Below are positions 33,568 through 43,856 of a stretch of 64,000 bases of DNA, one piece after another. Origin of the DNA: Ciborinia camelliae (taxonomy: Eukaryota > Ascomycota > Leotiomycetes > Helotiales > Sclerotiniaceae); NCBI GenBank assembly GCA_025890175.1, contig JANPYM010000013.1, positions 1,256,777 to 1,320,776 on the forward strand. Direction: 5' to 3'. The position numbers and the translations under genes are program-made. The notes under the pieces were generated by a model. It ran no database searches, was not told the origin of the DNA, and was given only the letters and a program-made list of their open reading frames with translations. Numbering within the stretch: position 1 is the stretch's first letter; the number at the start of each line of letters is the position of its first letter.

Positions 33568-36372
33568 ATGGTTGAACTTACATCAAAGGAGATATCTGCC
33601 GTGGGGGCTGCGTCTCAGACTGTTAGAGATTTCGCTAAAAGGATTTACATTCCACTCACGGCCACTAGTCCTGCTGGCTTGGTCGCAGCTGATACTTTAG
33701 ACCCATGGAGTAAAGCTGGAAAATACGCTTTGGCATGGACTTACTTTCCGGTTGTTTTGGTTTGTCTAGTCGCAATAACTAGAGCATATCATCTTTGGAC
33801 AGACAAGCTGCGTCAAGCATACCACAAACATGAAGTCGAGAAACAACTAGTACGCTACTATCAACAACAGCAAGATGAATACACCATGTCGAATATCCAT
33901 ACTGGAGAATCAGAACAGCAATTCTTTCCGGCAACAGCTTTAAATGAGAAACCATACATTGCTGTCACAAAGGGGTCCCATTGGTCGTCAATACCATTGA
34001 TAAACGACACATTAGCATTGTTTAGATGGGTCTTCTATCGCCCAATTCCAGAGCTTCGATACAAGAAAAGACTTATCACCGCTTTCCCATCTTTGGCCGT
34101 CGTTGCCTTACTAATAATTGCCCTGATTTTTGTCTCGCTCCAGTGTTTTTTGCCCCAACCTCTCTACTGGGAAAGCATTCGATATGGATCTCCCCCATTG
34201 GCTATCAGGGCAGGAATGATGTCTGTGGCGATGACCCCATGGTTGATTGTCACGGCCATGAAGTCCAATCTAATCTCATGGATAACAGGAATAGGCCATG
34301 ATCGACTAGGTGTCTTCCATCGCTGGGGAGGATACTTATGTCTTTTTCTAGCTCTTGTACACACAATTCCCTTTTATGTACAACCTGTATGGGATGATGG
34401 AGGAATGTCGGTTTTCGGCAAACTTTTCCCAGCAAGCCGTGGCATTATCTATGGAACTGGAATTGCTTGCCTGGCACCACTTGGATGGCTTGTTATCGGA
34501 TCCTTACCAATCATTCGAAGACTTGCATATGAACTATTCGTAGTTCTTCATATTCCAGCAGCAGTGGTTTATGTGGCCATGTTGTTCTGGCACACCAATA
34601 ATTACCTTACCTCCTGGAGCTACCTCTACGCAACTGTCGTCATTTGGGCTTTCGCTTATCTCACACGTATCGGCAATTTGAACTGGACAAAGCCGTGGAG
34701 GAATTCTTTCTTGATTGGTGACGAGGCTGCTATCACGTTAATGGCAGAGAATGCAATTAAGGTGACCGTTCCAACGCAGATGACATGGAGACCTGGTCAG
34801 TACGTCTACCTTCGTATGCCTGGAATTTCCGTGTTCGAGAACCACCCTTTTACCATTTCTTCTCTTTGCAGTGAAGACTTCCCGTCCGAGTATGGCGAGC
34901 AATACAGGGATTGTACTATGGTTTTCAGGCCATTTAGAGGATTTACCAAGAAAGTCCTTGAGACTGCGACTCACAACGGCCCTTTCAAAACCTACCGAGC
35001 TTATTTGGATGGGCCATACGGCGGTATGCAACGAGAACTTGCTGCATTCGATACTGTCATTCTTTTCGCTGGTGGAAGTGGTATTACAGCCATCGTTTCA
35101 CAGCTACTGAATCTAATTAAGAGAATGAGGGATGGAAAGGCTGTCACTCAGAAGATTGAAGTTGTATGGGCATTGAAGAGACTCGAATCTATGGATTGGT
35201 TTAGAGAAGAGCTTAGGATCTGCAGAGAATATGCACCGCCGGACACTATTAATTGTCAATTCTTTGTAACGACTGCAAAGAGATACTCAAAGATAGATGT
35301 TGCCGGACGGGCTCAAAGACCGTTGAGTACGGCATTTCATGACAAGTTAGACGGTTTTGTGGCAGGAATTGCATCCAAGCGAAACTCGGCTCTCATTCGT
35401 GATGAAGCTCAAGGCAATGAAGAGAGAGAAAGAGAATTGAGAAGGGAGGATGAAGATGCTATAACATCATTACCGCATTCGAAACATCTGCAGCCAAGGG
35501 TACATCATAACGTACAGACTTCATTCCCCCCACCACCCACAACGGAGTCAAAGTCAAAGAACTCGGAAAAGAGGCGTTCTTTGTTAGCAGCACTATCCCC
35601 AGATTCTCACGATGCGACTCGAAGATTCTTGTCACCCCTAGGGTTGGCTACCAAACCAGAAACTGATTCCAAAGAATCATTCCACTTCCCAGTACCTCCA
35701 CAAAAGCTAGATGCTCCTCATTTCCAATACGCGCCTCCCTCGGCGAATCCTAATCGAGCTAGCTTTATTCCTGATACAGAACGTAATAGCTATAATCCTC
35801 AGGACCATATTGACGATTCAGCAGATTCATATAATCCTTATATGCAATCCTCGGAGGAAGGGCAGCTCTCAGGGCAGTTCGCACCTCGAGAGTACCCACC
35901 CACGCCTCCAGCAAAAGACACACCCAAGATGTCAAGTGAAATAAAAACTATGCCTTCTCTGAAACCCCCACAACCCGCTCATTTGCGGCAAAAGTCCGAG
36001 GAACTAAGGCTCGAGATTCCACAGTCAGATTTTCAACATAGCATCCCGGATCCGACCTTTGACTTTGGCTTCCCATCAACGCCTACTTTGTTCCAAAAGA
36101 ACCTCATGCGTTTTGCATTTGTTGCGCCCAAGAAGAAAGAGGGCTGGACTACTGAATATGGTCGTCCTGATCTAGGATACATGTTGAAGGAGATGGCCAC
36201 TGGAGGACCGGACGGGCATGGAATCTTTGGGAGGAGGACGTGCGTCTTCGTTTGCGGTCCACCTGAAATGCGTATTAATGTAGCAACTACGGTGGCGAAG
36301 CTGCAAGCCGATATTTGGGGCGATGACAGCAAAGACGAAATTTTCTTGCATACGGAGAATTATGCTATTTAA
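33568..36372 (+). CDS. Ferric reductase / NADPH-oxidase-type transmembrane oxidoreductase
   Basis: Predicted 934-residue membrane flavocytochrome moving electrons from NADPH through FAD and two hemes, probably as ferric-chelate reductase; no intron. An N-terminal TM lies near residues 52-70, with further helices from about 172 (FPSLAVVALLIIALIFVSL). Heme-ligand candidates are His251 (FHRWGGYLCL), His265 (HTIPFY), His328 (HIPAAVVY) and His342 (HTNN), the paired histidines of the ferric-reductase domain. The FAD-binding HPFT block is at about 426 (ENHPFTISS), and the NADPH-binding GGSGIT is near 502-507. The C-terminal CGPPEMR is at about 895-901. A Ser/Pro-rich insert of roughly 250 residues (about 615-860) lies between the NADPH-site halves, as in several fungal FRE proteins. 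FRE versus NOX is not certain, but there are no EF-hands. Confidence 0.92.
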   Translation: MVELTSKEISAVGAASQTVRDFAKRIYIPLTATSPAGLVAADTLDPWSKAGKYALAWTYFPVVLVCLVAITRAYHLWTDKLRQAYHKHEVEKQLVRYYQQQQDEYTMSNIHTGESEQQFFPATALNEKPYIAVTKGSHWSSIPLINDTLALFRWVFYRPIPELRYKKRLITAFPSLAVVALLIIALIFVSLQCFLPQPLYWESIRYGSPPLAIRAGMMSVAMTPWLIVTAMKSNLISWITGIGHDRLGVFHRWGGYLCLFLALVHTIPFYVQPVWDDGGMSVFGKLFPASRGIIYGTGIACLAPLGWLVIGSLPIIRRLAYELFVVLHIPAAVVYVAMLFWHTNNYLTSWSYLYATVVIWAFAYLTRIGNLNWTKPWRNSFLIGDEAAITLMAENAIKVTVPTQMTWRPGQYVYLRMPGISVFENHPFTISSLCSEDFPSEYGEQYRDCTMVFRPFRGFTKKVLETATHNGPFKTYRAYLDGPYGGMQRELAAFDTVILFAGGSGITAIVSQLLNLIKRMRDGKAVTQKIEVVWALKRLESMDWFREELRICREYAPPDTINCQFFVTTAKRYSKIDVAGRAQRPLSTAFHDKLDGFVAGIASKRNSALIRDEAQGNEERERELRREDEDAITSLPHSKHLQPRVHHNVQTSFPPPPTTESKSKNSEKRRSLLAALSPDSHDATRRFLSPLGLATKPETDSKESFHFPVPPQKLDAPHFQYAPPSANPNRASFIPDTERNSYNPQDHIDDSADSYNPYMQSSEEGQLSGQFAPREYPPTPPAKDTPKMSSEIKTMPSLKPPQPAHLRQKSEELRLEIPQSDFQHSIPDPTFDFGFPSTPTLFQKNLMRFAFVAPKKKEGWTTEYGRPDLGYMLKEMATGGPDGHGIFGRRTCVFVCGPPEMRINVATTVAKLQADIWGDDSKDEIFLHTENYAI

Positions 36373-37400
36373 TTGGGTTTTATTGGCGAGCGGGTAGAAT
36401 GTATGAATTGGACGATCTAACGATTAGTATATACCTGACGGCTGGCGGTGTTTGAGTCAACGGGAATGGGCCAGACTCCCAATATGTCTTATACCATGGT
36501 GATGGCGGGGAGTTTTGGGTATCGCCACTGAGTTCGTACTGAACTATTGTTATTATAATCTATCACAGGCTCATCAGTCCGTACTGTTCATAATATTAAA
36601 TTAAACACTTAATGATCACAAATAGTGCATTCTTGAATTAAAAAATAACGTCGAGTGCTACATAAAAAAAAACTACCTAGCTGCAGTATATTTCTGCAGG
36701 AAGACTGAAGCGGTAACCAATGGCCATGCAGTACAACGAGGCCACTTCGGTGGTCGACCGTTATGATCTGAACCTCCGAGACAAACCCAACACAACAGAC
36801 AGATAAAACGCAGCAGCTATATATCCATGTCGACCACGAACCCGGCACAGCCTTTGTATTCCCTGAGGTTCCGAACCACGTCAATGTGTCTCGTTGTACT
36901 GTACTCGTATCGATAAATCTGCAGCATCTGCATCTGCCATTCGAGAACCGTGCATTGGTCTTCATACCGCATCCCAGATCGAAGGTTTCCTCCCTCCGCA
37001 TGCCTGATAATACCGAAAACGCAGAAGCATGTTCTGGTCTTTCGAAGGTATTCCATTCGCCATTTAATATGTAGCAACCATTACGAACCGCTTCCTTCAG
37101 AACAAAGTTTCCAGAGCAGTAGATACAGGACGCTGATTTGGTCTTTCGTCCAACTAGAAAGATCTACTGAAAGATCTTTCCGTACGACCGCATCTCCATG
37201 AGGAATGGGAAGATTTGAATTGTGTCGGACGACTGATGAGGAAAGGAAAAAAGTTCGCGAAAAGTTTATCATAGCTCAAGACCTTTAGGCGCTAAGCCTG
37301 GTTTGGCTTGGTCCATATTTTAGCGATCGAGCTAGGAAGCTCAATAGTGACCCACCAAGCTTCGATATAAATTGCACAAACTTTTCGTGATTGAGGAAAA
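36373..37400. other. Spacer, ferric reductase to Rab escort protein
   Basis: About 1.03 kb. A minus-strand 86-codon frame at 36817-37077 has coding-like composition but no recognised motif. The last 200 bp should be the REP promoter. Confidence 0.4.
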
Positions 37401-39173
37401 ATGGAATCCCTGAGCGAAACGCAATGGGATTTGGTGATTGAGGGAACTGGATTGAAGCATTCATTGCTTGCCTTGTAAGTTATTTATTCATGCTACATCG
37501 GCTTGAAGTTGGTGTCCAAAGATGAGGCAATTTGGAGAAGACAACTAACTAACATAGTAGCATGAAGAGCCCTTTCTCGTTCAAATAAAAAGATCTTACA
37601 CGTTGATAATAATGAATACTATGGAGATGAAGAAGCAGCTTTCAGTCTGCAAGAAACAGATGTGTGGGTGAAGCGGTCGCATTCGCAGAACTGTACGTCT
37701 CCTACTACACCTATCAATCGCGAGCAAAACTGACCGACAATCACAGCAAGTTTCAGCAATGCTTCTGCAGCATACAACCCTACCCTCAAAGAGAAGCTGG
37801 GATTCTCGAGGGCATACAATCTCACCCTCTCGCCACAAATAATCTACACGCGATCACCACTCCTGTCTGCCCTCGTATCCTCGAAAGTCTACAAACAGCT
37901 CGAATTCCAAGCTGTTAGTAACTGGTTCTTATACGATGCAGCGCTGAAACGCCTGCCATCAGGTCGAGAAGATATCTTTCAAGATAACAGTATCGATAAT
38001 CGTGCTAAGCGATCGCTGATGAAATTTTTGAAATTTGTCGTGGATTACGAGAATCAAGTTGAAGTTTGGCAAGACAAGGCGGAGATGGGATTGTCACAGT
38101 TTCTGGCGGATGATTTTAAACTTCCTCAGAATTTGCAGACACTCATTGGAGCTTTGACATTGTCACTCGATACATTTGAGGCTACAAGAGTGGGGTATGC
38201 GCTGCCGAGAATCCAGAGACATCTGACGTCGATTGGCGTCTTTGGTCCTGGATTCGGAGCTGTCGTGCCTAAATGGGGCGGTGGTTCTGAAATTGCTCAA
38301 GTCGCGTGTAGAGCTGGTGCAGTAGGTGGTGGGGTGTATGTTCTGGGAACCGGCATCCGAGATGCAAAAGGCATTGAAAATGAAGGCGTCACTACACATG
38401 ATGTTGATCTATCGAATGATGAGAAGGTGAAAACCAGATACATTACTCGAATCAATAACGGCACACCTCCCGCTGCAATACGGGTTGCCAAAAGTATGGC
38501 CATCGTGTCATCACCTTTGGGGACACTTTTCACTAGTACAGTAGAAGGTTCTCCTACCTCTGCTGTATCTGTGGTAGTTTTTCCGGCCAAAACGCTACCG
38601 GCTTCTGATTATATTCAAGATCATCCGGTATATGTAATGGCTCATTCCAGCGAAACGGGCGAATGCCCTGCAGGTCAATGTTAGTATTGCCCTTTCTCTT
38701 GTCTATCCCCCACCAACGCATTATATGATGAACAAACTTCAAATACTTATCTACATTGTCTGAATTCCATTGAAGATAATCTAATAGTCTGATAATGCTA
38801 CTTTCATTGTCAATTTTATTTTAACTCATTTGCTTTTGTAAATACAAATAGCTAACAATGAATTTCAGGTATCCTCTACACTACTACCCTACTTCCCGAA
38901 CCTTCGACCCCGCAAGCTGGTAAGCTCCTTCTGGAGAAGGTCGTCTCGAAGTTTCTTGAGACGGCAGAGGGCGATGGCGATGTGCTTTACAGCGTGTACT
39001 ACGAGCAGCAAGGAAGCAAGGAAAAACTAGATCTCGCCTTCAATGATCAAGTCTTGAAGGATGTTGAAGAGGAGTGGAAAAGAGTTTCTGGTGGGGATGA
39101 AGAATCTCCATTCATGATATTTGAAGAACGAAATGGAATGGGTGATGATGATTATGAGGGTGGGGAGTACTGA
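37401..39173 (+). CDS. MRS6: Rab escort protein (Rab geranylgeranyltransferase component A)
   Basis: Predicted 478-residue member of the GDI/REP family, presenting Rab GTPases to the geranylgeranyltransferase. Exons are 37401-37474, 37568-37692, 37747-38679 and 38869-39173. Intron 1 uses an AAG acceptor, since the nearby TAG would break the frame; intron 3 has a GTTAGT donor. The N-terminal FAD-like motif is clear: WDLVIEGTGLKHSLLALALSR, then KKILHVDNNEYYG and AAFSLQE. The GDI/REP core follows: YNPTLKEKLGFSRAYNL, FQAVSNWFLYD, MKFLKFVVDYEN, FGPGFGAVVPKWGGGSEIAQ and RAGAVGGGVYVLG. The C-terminus reads VLYSVYYEQQ and ends acidic. REP is preferred over GDI for the long insertions and the fungal REP-like WDLVI start. 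Confidence 0.93.
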
Positions 39174-40835
39174 TTAGTCTATGAAGGAGTTGAGGTGCCA
39201 TTACTTTGGGAGCTCATGAAGCGTTTGCAGCCTCCTTTTACGAATATGATATCATGACTTTTCCATTCTATATCTGCGCTGATATCTTATTTCCCTATCA
39301 TATGTTGATGCCGTCCTATCACTTTGAATAAACTGATTGTCAGCTTCTTGGGTCTTGCAAGACTCCTCATTGCATAGTTGCCCATGCCGACTTCAATTTC
39401 TTCTTATTAATAACGCTTGAAGTGTTGTCCTATGCTCGAACCTACTCTTCTGGTTTAATAACCCTCTAGTTGTCGGGCTCCTATGGTATTCTTTATATAC
39501 ATGCAATCTCCGCACATCGAATCTTACGCCTTGTTTGCTTGCTTTGGCTTTCGTATCCAAAGAGAAGTGCTTTGATTTGTTGGAATTTTGGGATCGGACT
39601 CTGGGTTGGGGAGGAAAGAGGATGGGGGAGGGAGGGGAAGTGGTGAAAAGGGAGAAATGTAGAGAGGAAAGAAACTAAGCTTGGGCTTGGGGGCTTGGAT
39701 GTTCTGAGGTTGGGAGAGTATTTCGTGTGTGTATTGAGGAGCAGCTGATACATACACATGGAAATGTCTCTGGTGTGGTTTTGGTTTGCGTATGGTGTTT
39801 TTCTGCTGTGCAGGGTATACGGTCGGTCTATGTATGAAAATTGTGTGGCGGGGAGGATAGAAGAGGAAAGTACCTATCTAGTACATTTTATCGAGCTCTT
39901 TCCGTTCTGGTCCTTTCTATGTTCCTTCTTTCCTTCCTTTCTCATCCTTAGCCTTCAAATGTTACCAAATCAACGAAGAGAAATCTCCACATTTAGAATG
40001 TGTATGATTCTTGCAAAAGATTTACATTTTTCTTTCGATTTGATTTTTATACACATGAAGGTCCGAATTTACTGGTGTGTGTGGTCACCGGGCCCAAACC
40101 TGGCTTGTGAAAGTTTACATTTATCCTGTATCTGCTAGGTCTTGAGTTCGCCATCAACCATTCTGTCTCTTTCCTTTCTTTATTAGCCCACCTTATCACC
40201 TAAAACTCCTCTCTACAACAAGTAATAGTAATCTCTCTTCATATAACAAAGGCTCACATCTCTCCAGCTACCCGGCCTCAAGATAAATCTCGGCATCTCC
40301 TCAATTTTCATAATGTCACTTGGAGCGTCAAAAGCAGACAGCAATGCAACAGAATTCAATGTATAGTATAACCTTCGATCATCATGACTTGTTGTATCAC
40401 AATCGGTCTGTATTTGAACATCAATACGAAAACGGCGAGTTGTTCCATTCTTGAGCATCCTGGATGGATCAGAAGCTTGACTGTGTATTATTTTTGGGGT
40501 GTTTTTGGTTTGGGCAAGTTGACAGTTATTTTGCTGCCTATATATCATTCTTCCGGTTTTCCAATTTCTTTTGGTCTTCAAATTAGTAGGCATTTCAAAA
40601 TTGAAATCTCTGACAGATACTTGCCGGGTTTTGGCTATCTCATCTTGATGACAAGGGTATTGAAGCTGAGCCACAGTTGAGGTAACATTGAAGTTCTTAC
40701 CCCTCCCATATACCATACGGAGCTACCTTTCTTGTACTCATTCCGCTCTTGATGTTTTTATCACAGCCTTGGTGGTGCTCAACCTTTTGTTGATAATAAA
40801 GAGTACCAACGACTGTCGTGATTTTACACTACAAT
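39174..40835. other. Spacer, 1.7 kb
   Basis: No confident gene. The 167-codon minus-strand frame at 40213-40716 has protein-like composition but no signal, TM or motif, and may be a shadow. Purine/pyrimidine-rich low-complexity sequence at 39600-39700. Confidence 0.4.
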
Positions 40836-42689
40836 ATGTCGGAAAACAACTTCCAGGCCCACCTTGAGATTGCTCGAATCTTATTTGATGGTAAGCTAGA
40901 TACTATGGAAGCTTACATAACCAATGTCATCGATATTTGCAAAAGGGCCCTTGTTTCAGGAAATGTTCGACATCCTCCCATAACGCATCGCATCAAGGAA
41001 TGGGAGTCCGCTGCGGGAACACTCCGCCGACGCCAACAGGAGCGAATCGCTCGTCAGCGCCTTAAAGCTGTGGTAGAGTCGAAAGGGTGGAACTGGGCAG
41101 ATTGGTGCAGGGTTTTGGGCCAGGAGCAGTATCAGCAGGAAATAGGTCCGTTTCAAGACCCTCAAGAGATGCTGGATGCATTGCACGATTTTGGAGGCCT
41201 GCGAATCTCGCTTTACTTTCCAGGGGACGTGGAGCGAGTAGCCGATCTCCTAAGTAATCGACTACAAGTTATCAGCAAATCTCGCAAAGACCAAACCTCC
41301 GACACTGCACAGAAGCTCGAAAAGTGCATTGACATACTTGATAGGCCGGGCGCTATCATGTACACAGATGCTGGGAAAGCCGCAGATCTTGTCAAAGGAA
41401 TATTTCCGGGCTATATAGCGACTCATCTCATAGTGAAGCTTACGCCTGAGGACATCCCAACAATCAAAATTTCTGCTTGGAAAGACATTAAAGTTGAAAT
41501 TCAACTCGGGACGTTAATAATGCATGTATGGTCTGAGATCGAGCACGACATGTTGTACAAGCCGCTCGCAGCACAGGATTCAAAGATATCTCGTGAGGAA
41601 GAGCAAGTGTTGGACATTATTAACGGCATTGTAATAACGGGCGAGGGGGCCTTGCGTCAACTCGAGACATGTATGGAAAGACGGCAATACCAACGAACAA
41701 AAGATAAGGCCACATTTGCAACAAGTCATCATGAGCTAAGTGTCTGGATCGAGAAATATTGCGCTGAAATCGGAAAACCGCTGATCTCGGACAATTGGAA
41801 TCGCCTACCTCAACTTTATGAGATTTTGAAAGCGACAGGTAATCATCAGCAATCTAAAGTTGAGTCAATCCTTGAGGGATTTCTCCATGAAAGAGACGCC
41901 AGCCGGGATACCATTCCCTTACATATGTTAGAACTATTATGTGCAAGGGCCTCTATAACCGATCACCCGTCCCTCGACCTTAATGGTATTGGAATGCTGG
42001 GTCCTAATGCTCAATTCTGGGCTACACATTTTGTACATAGCCTTAACATGGCCATCTATCTAGATGTTGAATTCAGTCCAGTAATTAACAGGGTTAGGCC
42101 ATCGATAACGAAAATGCTCGACATCCTCCATCCATACAATCCTCTCTCTGGCGATGCTGAAGAGGTCCAAATAATAATTTCCTACTGTTATGAGTCACTC
42201 AGCCGTCAGTGTGACCCATGGGCAATAGTTTCAGCTCGCCTTTCACGCACTACTGGGGTGATCAGAACGATGAATCTCGGCGATCCACATGCAATTCTCG
42301 TACCGGGAATCTTAAGCCGATTCTTGGGTTCCGAGTCGCGACCTGAAGACCCTAACTTGAAAAATGTTTATGTCCAGCGCACCCAGCGATATTGGATTAT
42401 TGGGATTGTGAGTTACTATCTGGATCGCAAATCTTCGACACCATCGCACGATGTCTGGGATCAAATAAAGTCGTTATCTAGCGGCTCAGAAAACCCAATA
42501 AAGCAACAATTCTTCAAACCACTCGAAGATCCTGGCTTGAAGCCATGGGAGCTTATTGATGCACCAGCTTCGGCAATTATTTTGCGTATCTCGAGAAGCA
42601 CAGCGGTCGTTCCACCTACACTGCGAAAGGTAGACAATGCAGAAGGCATTCTGAGTCTTCTAGATCGATTGCAGGATAGAAATGATTAG
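40836..42689 (+). CDS. RelA/SpoT-domain protein (alarmone-synthetase-like)
   Basis: Predicted 617-residue intronless protein with an N-terminal RelA/SpoT-type nucleotidyltransferase domain, known in bacteria for (p)ppGpp synthesis. Visible motifs: a basic helix TLRRRQQERIARQRLK; DFGGLRISLYFPGD at about 118-131, matching the Asp-x-Gly-x-Arg block; GYIATH at 192-197, matching the GYxxxH block; VEIQLGT at 220-226, with the catalytic Glu of the EIQ motif at 221; and WSEIEHDMLYKP (233 onward), matching WAxxEH. The usual arginine of EIQ-Arg-T is replaced by Gly225, so activity is uncertain. The C-terminal 350 residues are not recognised. No HD hydrolase domain is seen, so it would be synthetase-only. 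The start at 40836 is the first ATG in frame (a GTG at 40818 is also open). Scattered fungal RelA/SpoT proteins are known but poorly characterised. Confidence 0.85.
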   Translation: MSENNFQAHLEIARILFDGKLDTMEAYITNVIDICKRALVSGNVRHPPITHRIKEWESAAGTLRRRQQERIARQRLKAVVESKGWNWADWCRVLGQEQYQQEIGPFQDPQEMLDALHDFGGLRISLYFPGDVERVADLLSNRLQVISKSRKDQTSDTAQKLEKCIDILDRPGAIMYTDAGKAADLVKGIFPGYIATHLIVKLTPEDIPTIKISAWKDIKVEIQLGTLIMHVWSEIEHDMLYKPLAAQDSKISREEEQVLDIINGIVITGEGALRQLETCMERRQYQRTKDKATFATSHHELSVWIEKYCAEIGKPLISDNWNRLPQLYEILKATGNHQQSKVESILEGFLHERDASRDTIPLHMLELLCARASITDHPSLDLNGIGMLGPNAQFWATHFVHSLNMAIYLDVEFSPVINRVRPSITKMLDILHPYNPLSGDAEEVQIIISYCYESLSRQCDPWAIVSARLSRTTGVIRTMNLGDPHAILVPGILSRFLGSESRPEDPNLKNVYVQRTQRYWIIGIVSYYLDRKSSTPSHDVWDQIKSLSSGSENPIKQQFFKPLEDPGLKPWELIDAPASAIILRISRSTAVVPPTLRKVDNAEGILSLLDRLQDRND

Positions 42690-43256
42690 GCTCAAGTAGA
42701 ATAGGATTGTTAAAAAAAGAAAAGAGTAGAAGCAACAGCGCAGTATGTATAAAGAGTAGGGTCTTATTTTGGCAAAGTCTTTGATTCGGTCTCCAAGCCC
42801 CATTGTCAGAAGGTCAGCTAAGAGTCCATTGATGCGGGGTCTTTTTTCAGCACCTGGAGAAATAGAAACCTTACTATCATACAGGACGGAGATAGACTCG
42901 GATTATTATCATATCACCAACTAATTTCCATTTCCGCGATTTTCATCTTTTTACAAAAGATATATGTAGAGATGTAGTATATAAGAGTGATTTTGCGTAC
43001 TATACTTACTATATAGTATAAAATACGTTACAGCATCGACACTATATATTAATGTAATGGGGTCGGTCAGGTACCTCATGGATTCATATCTAGATGAACT
43101 AACTTCACGGTAGCATCCACCAACGCTAATTTTTAATTACTTTTCATGATTTATCCAAAGGAATACTCGTGAAAGGGTTGGTTTAAAGAAGTGAAGGCTC
43201 GAGCCACAATAGATTAAATCTATTAGATTTCTTCCCTCGCTCTCATCATACTCGGT
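42690..43256. other. Spacer before the MITE
   Basis: About 570 bp of AT-rich sequence containing the RelA/SpoT-like 3' end. No other feature, apart from the left target-site copy at 43248-43256. Confidence 0.4.
43248..43256. repeat. Left target-site duplication of the MITE
   Basis: ATACTCGGT, identical to 43648-43656 on the other side of the element. Confidence 0.88.
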
Positions 43257-43647
43257 GGTAAGAGATAACCTCACGCTCGCAAAACGCTAAGAATACGCGG
43301 GCGTGAGTTTAATTTAATCAACTGAATCGGTTGTTCTAGCGATCGATTCGAGAGAGGAAGAGGGGGAGGGAGAGGGAGAGGGAGGCTACCCTCATCAACT
43401 TCCTAGCCTTCCAGGTTCTACTCCCTCCCTCCCCCTAAAGCGAATCGGTCATTGGAACTGATTCGGTTCAGAAAAGATATTTATATTATGCCTTCATTCC
43501 TTCTCCGATCCTACCCCTCCCACCAATTCCACCAATTCCACATTTCACTTTAAAGCCGAATCGGTTGCGTAGTTAAAACTTCCAATTAAACTCACGCTCG
43601 AGTATTCTTAGCTTTCCAGTTTTGGGAGCGTGAGTTTATCACTTACC
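43257..43647. mobile_element. Non-autonomous DNA transposon (MULE-like MITE)
   Basis: Terminal inverted repeats of about 58-64 bases: left arm 43257-43314 begins GGTAAGAGATAAC, and the right arm 43584-43647 read in reverse begins GGTAAGTGATAAA. The arms match closely, with about five substitutions and one 6-base gap. Each arm contains CTCACGCTC and GCGTGAG, so each arm is itself a hairpin. Both sides carry the same 9-bp sequence ATACTCGGT (43248-43256 and 43648-43656), a perfect target-site duplication. There is no transposase inside 391 bp. Long inverted repeats and a 9-bp duplication are typical of Mutator-like elements; the family assignment is inferred. Confidence 0.9.
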
Positions 43648-43656
43648 ATACTCGGT
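43648..43656. repeat. Right target-site duplication of the MITE
   Basis: ATACTCGGT, identical to 43248-43256. Confidence 0.88.
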
Positions 43657-43737
43657 AGTCTATCGCCCGCTTCTCAGCTCCACCAGTTACCTCTGTTGAA
43701 CAACTACAATAGATACTTTAAATCATACAAAACTGTC

Positions 43738-43856
43738 ACATACGACCATAGACTGAAGAGAATTGGGCATCCCGTCCGCTCTGCCATACACAAGCTTCAG
43801 ATCGGTGGATTAGTAGTTGGGTGGGTGACCACCAGCGAATCCCCACTGTTGTATGT
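43738..43856 (+). rRNA. 5S ribosomal RNA gene
   Basis: A 119-base gene with the fungal 5S start ACATACGACCATAG and end GTTGTATGT, which pair as helix I. The internal control region is well kept: TAGTAGTTGGGTGGGTGACC (43811 onward) followed by ACCAGCGAATCCC. Helix II differs from the usual fungal sequence but keeps pairing (CTGAAG with CTTCAG), which argues for a functional or variant gene rather than decay. T runs from 43861 onward give a Pol III terminator. Single dispersed 5S genes are normal in filamentous ascomycetes. Confidence 0.93.

Noticed and set aside
36817..37077. 86-codon minus-strand frame
   Set aside because: Protein-like composition but no recognised motif and no splice-supported extension.
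40213..40716. 167-codon minus-strand frame
   Set aside because: Plausible composition, but no signal, TM, domain or neighbouring exon; not strong enough to call.
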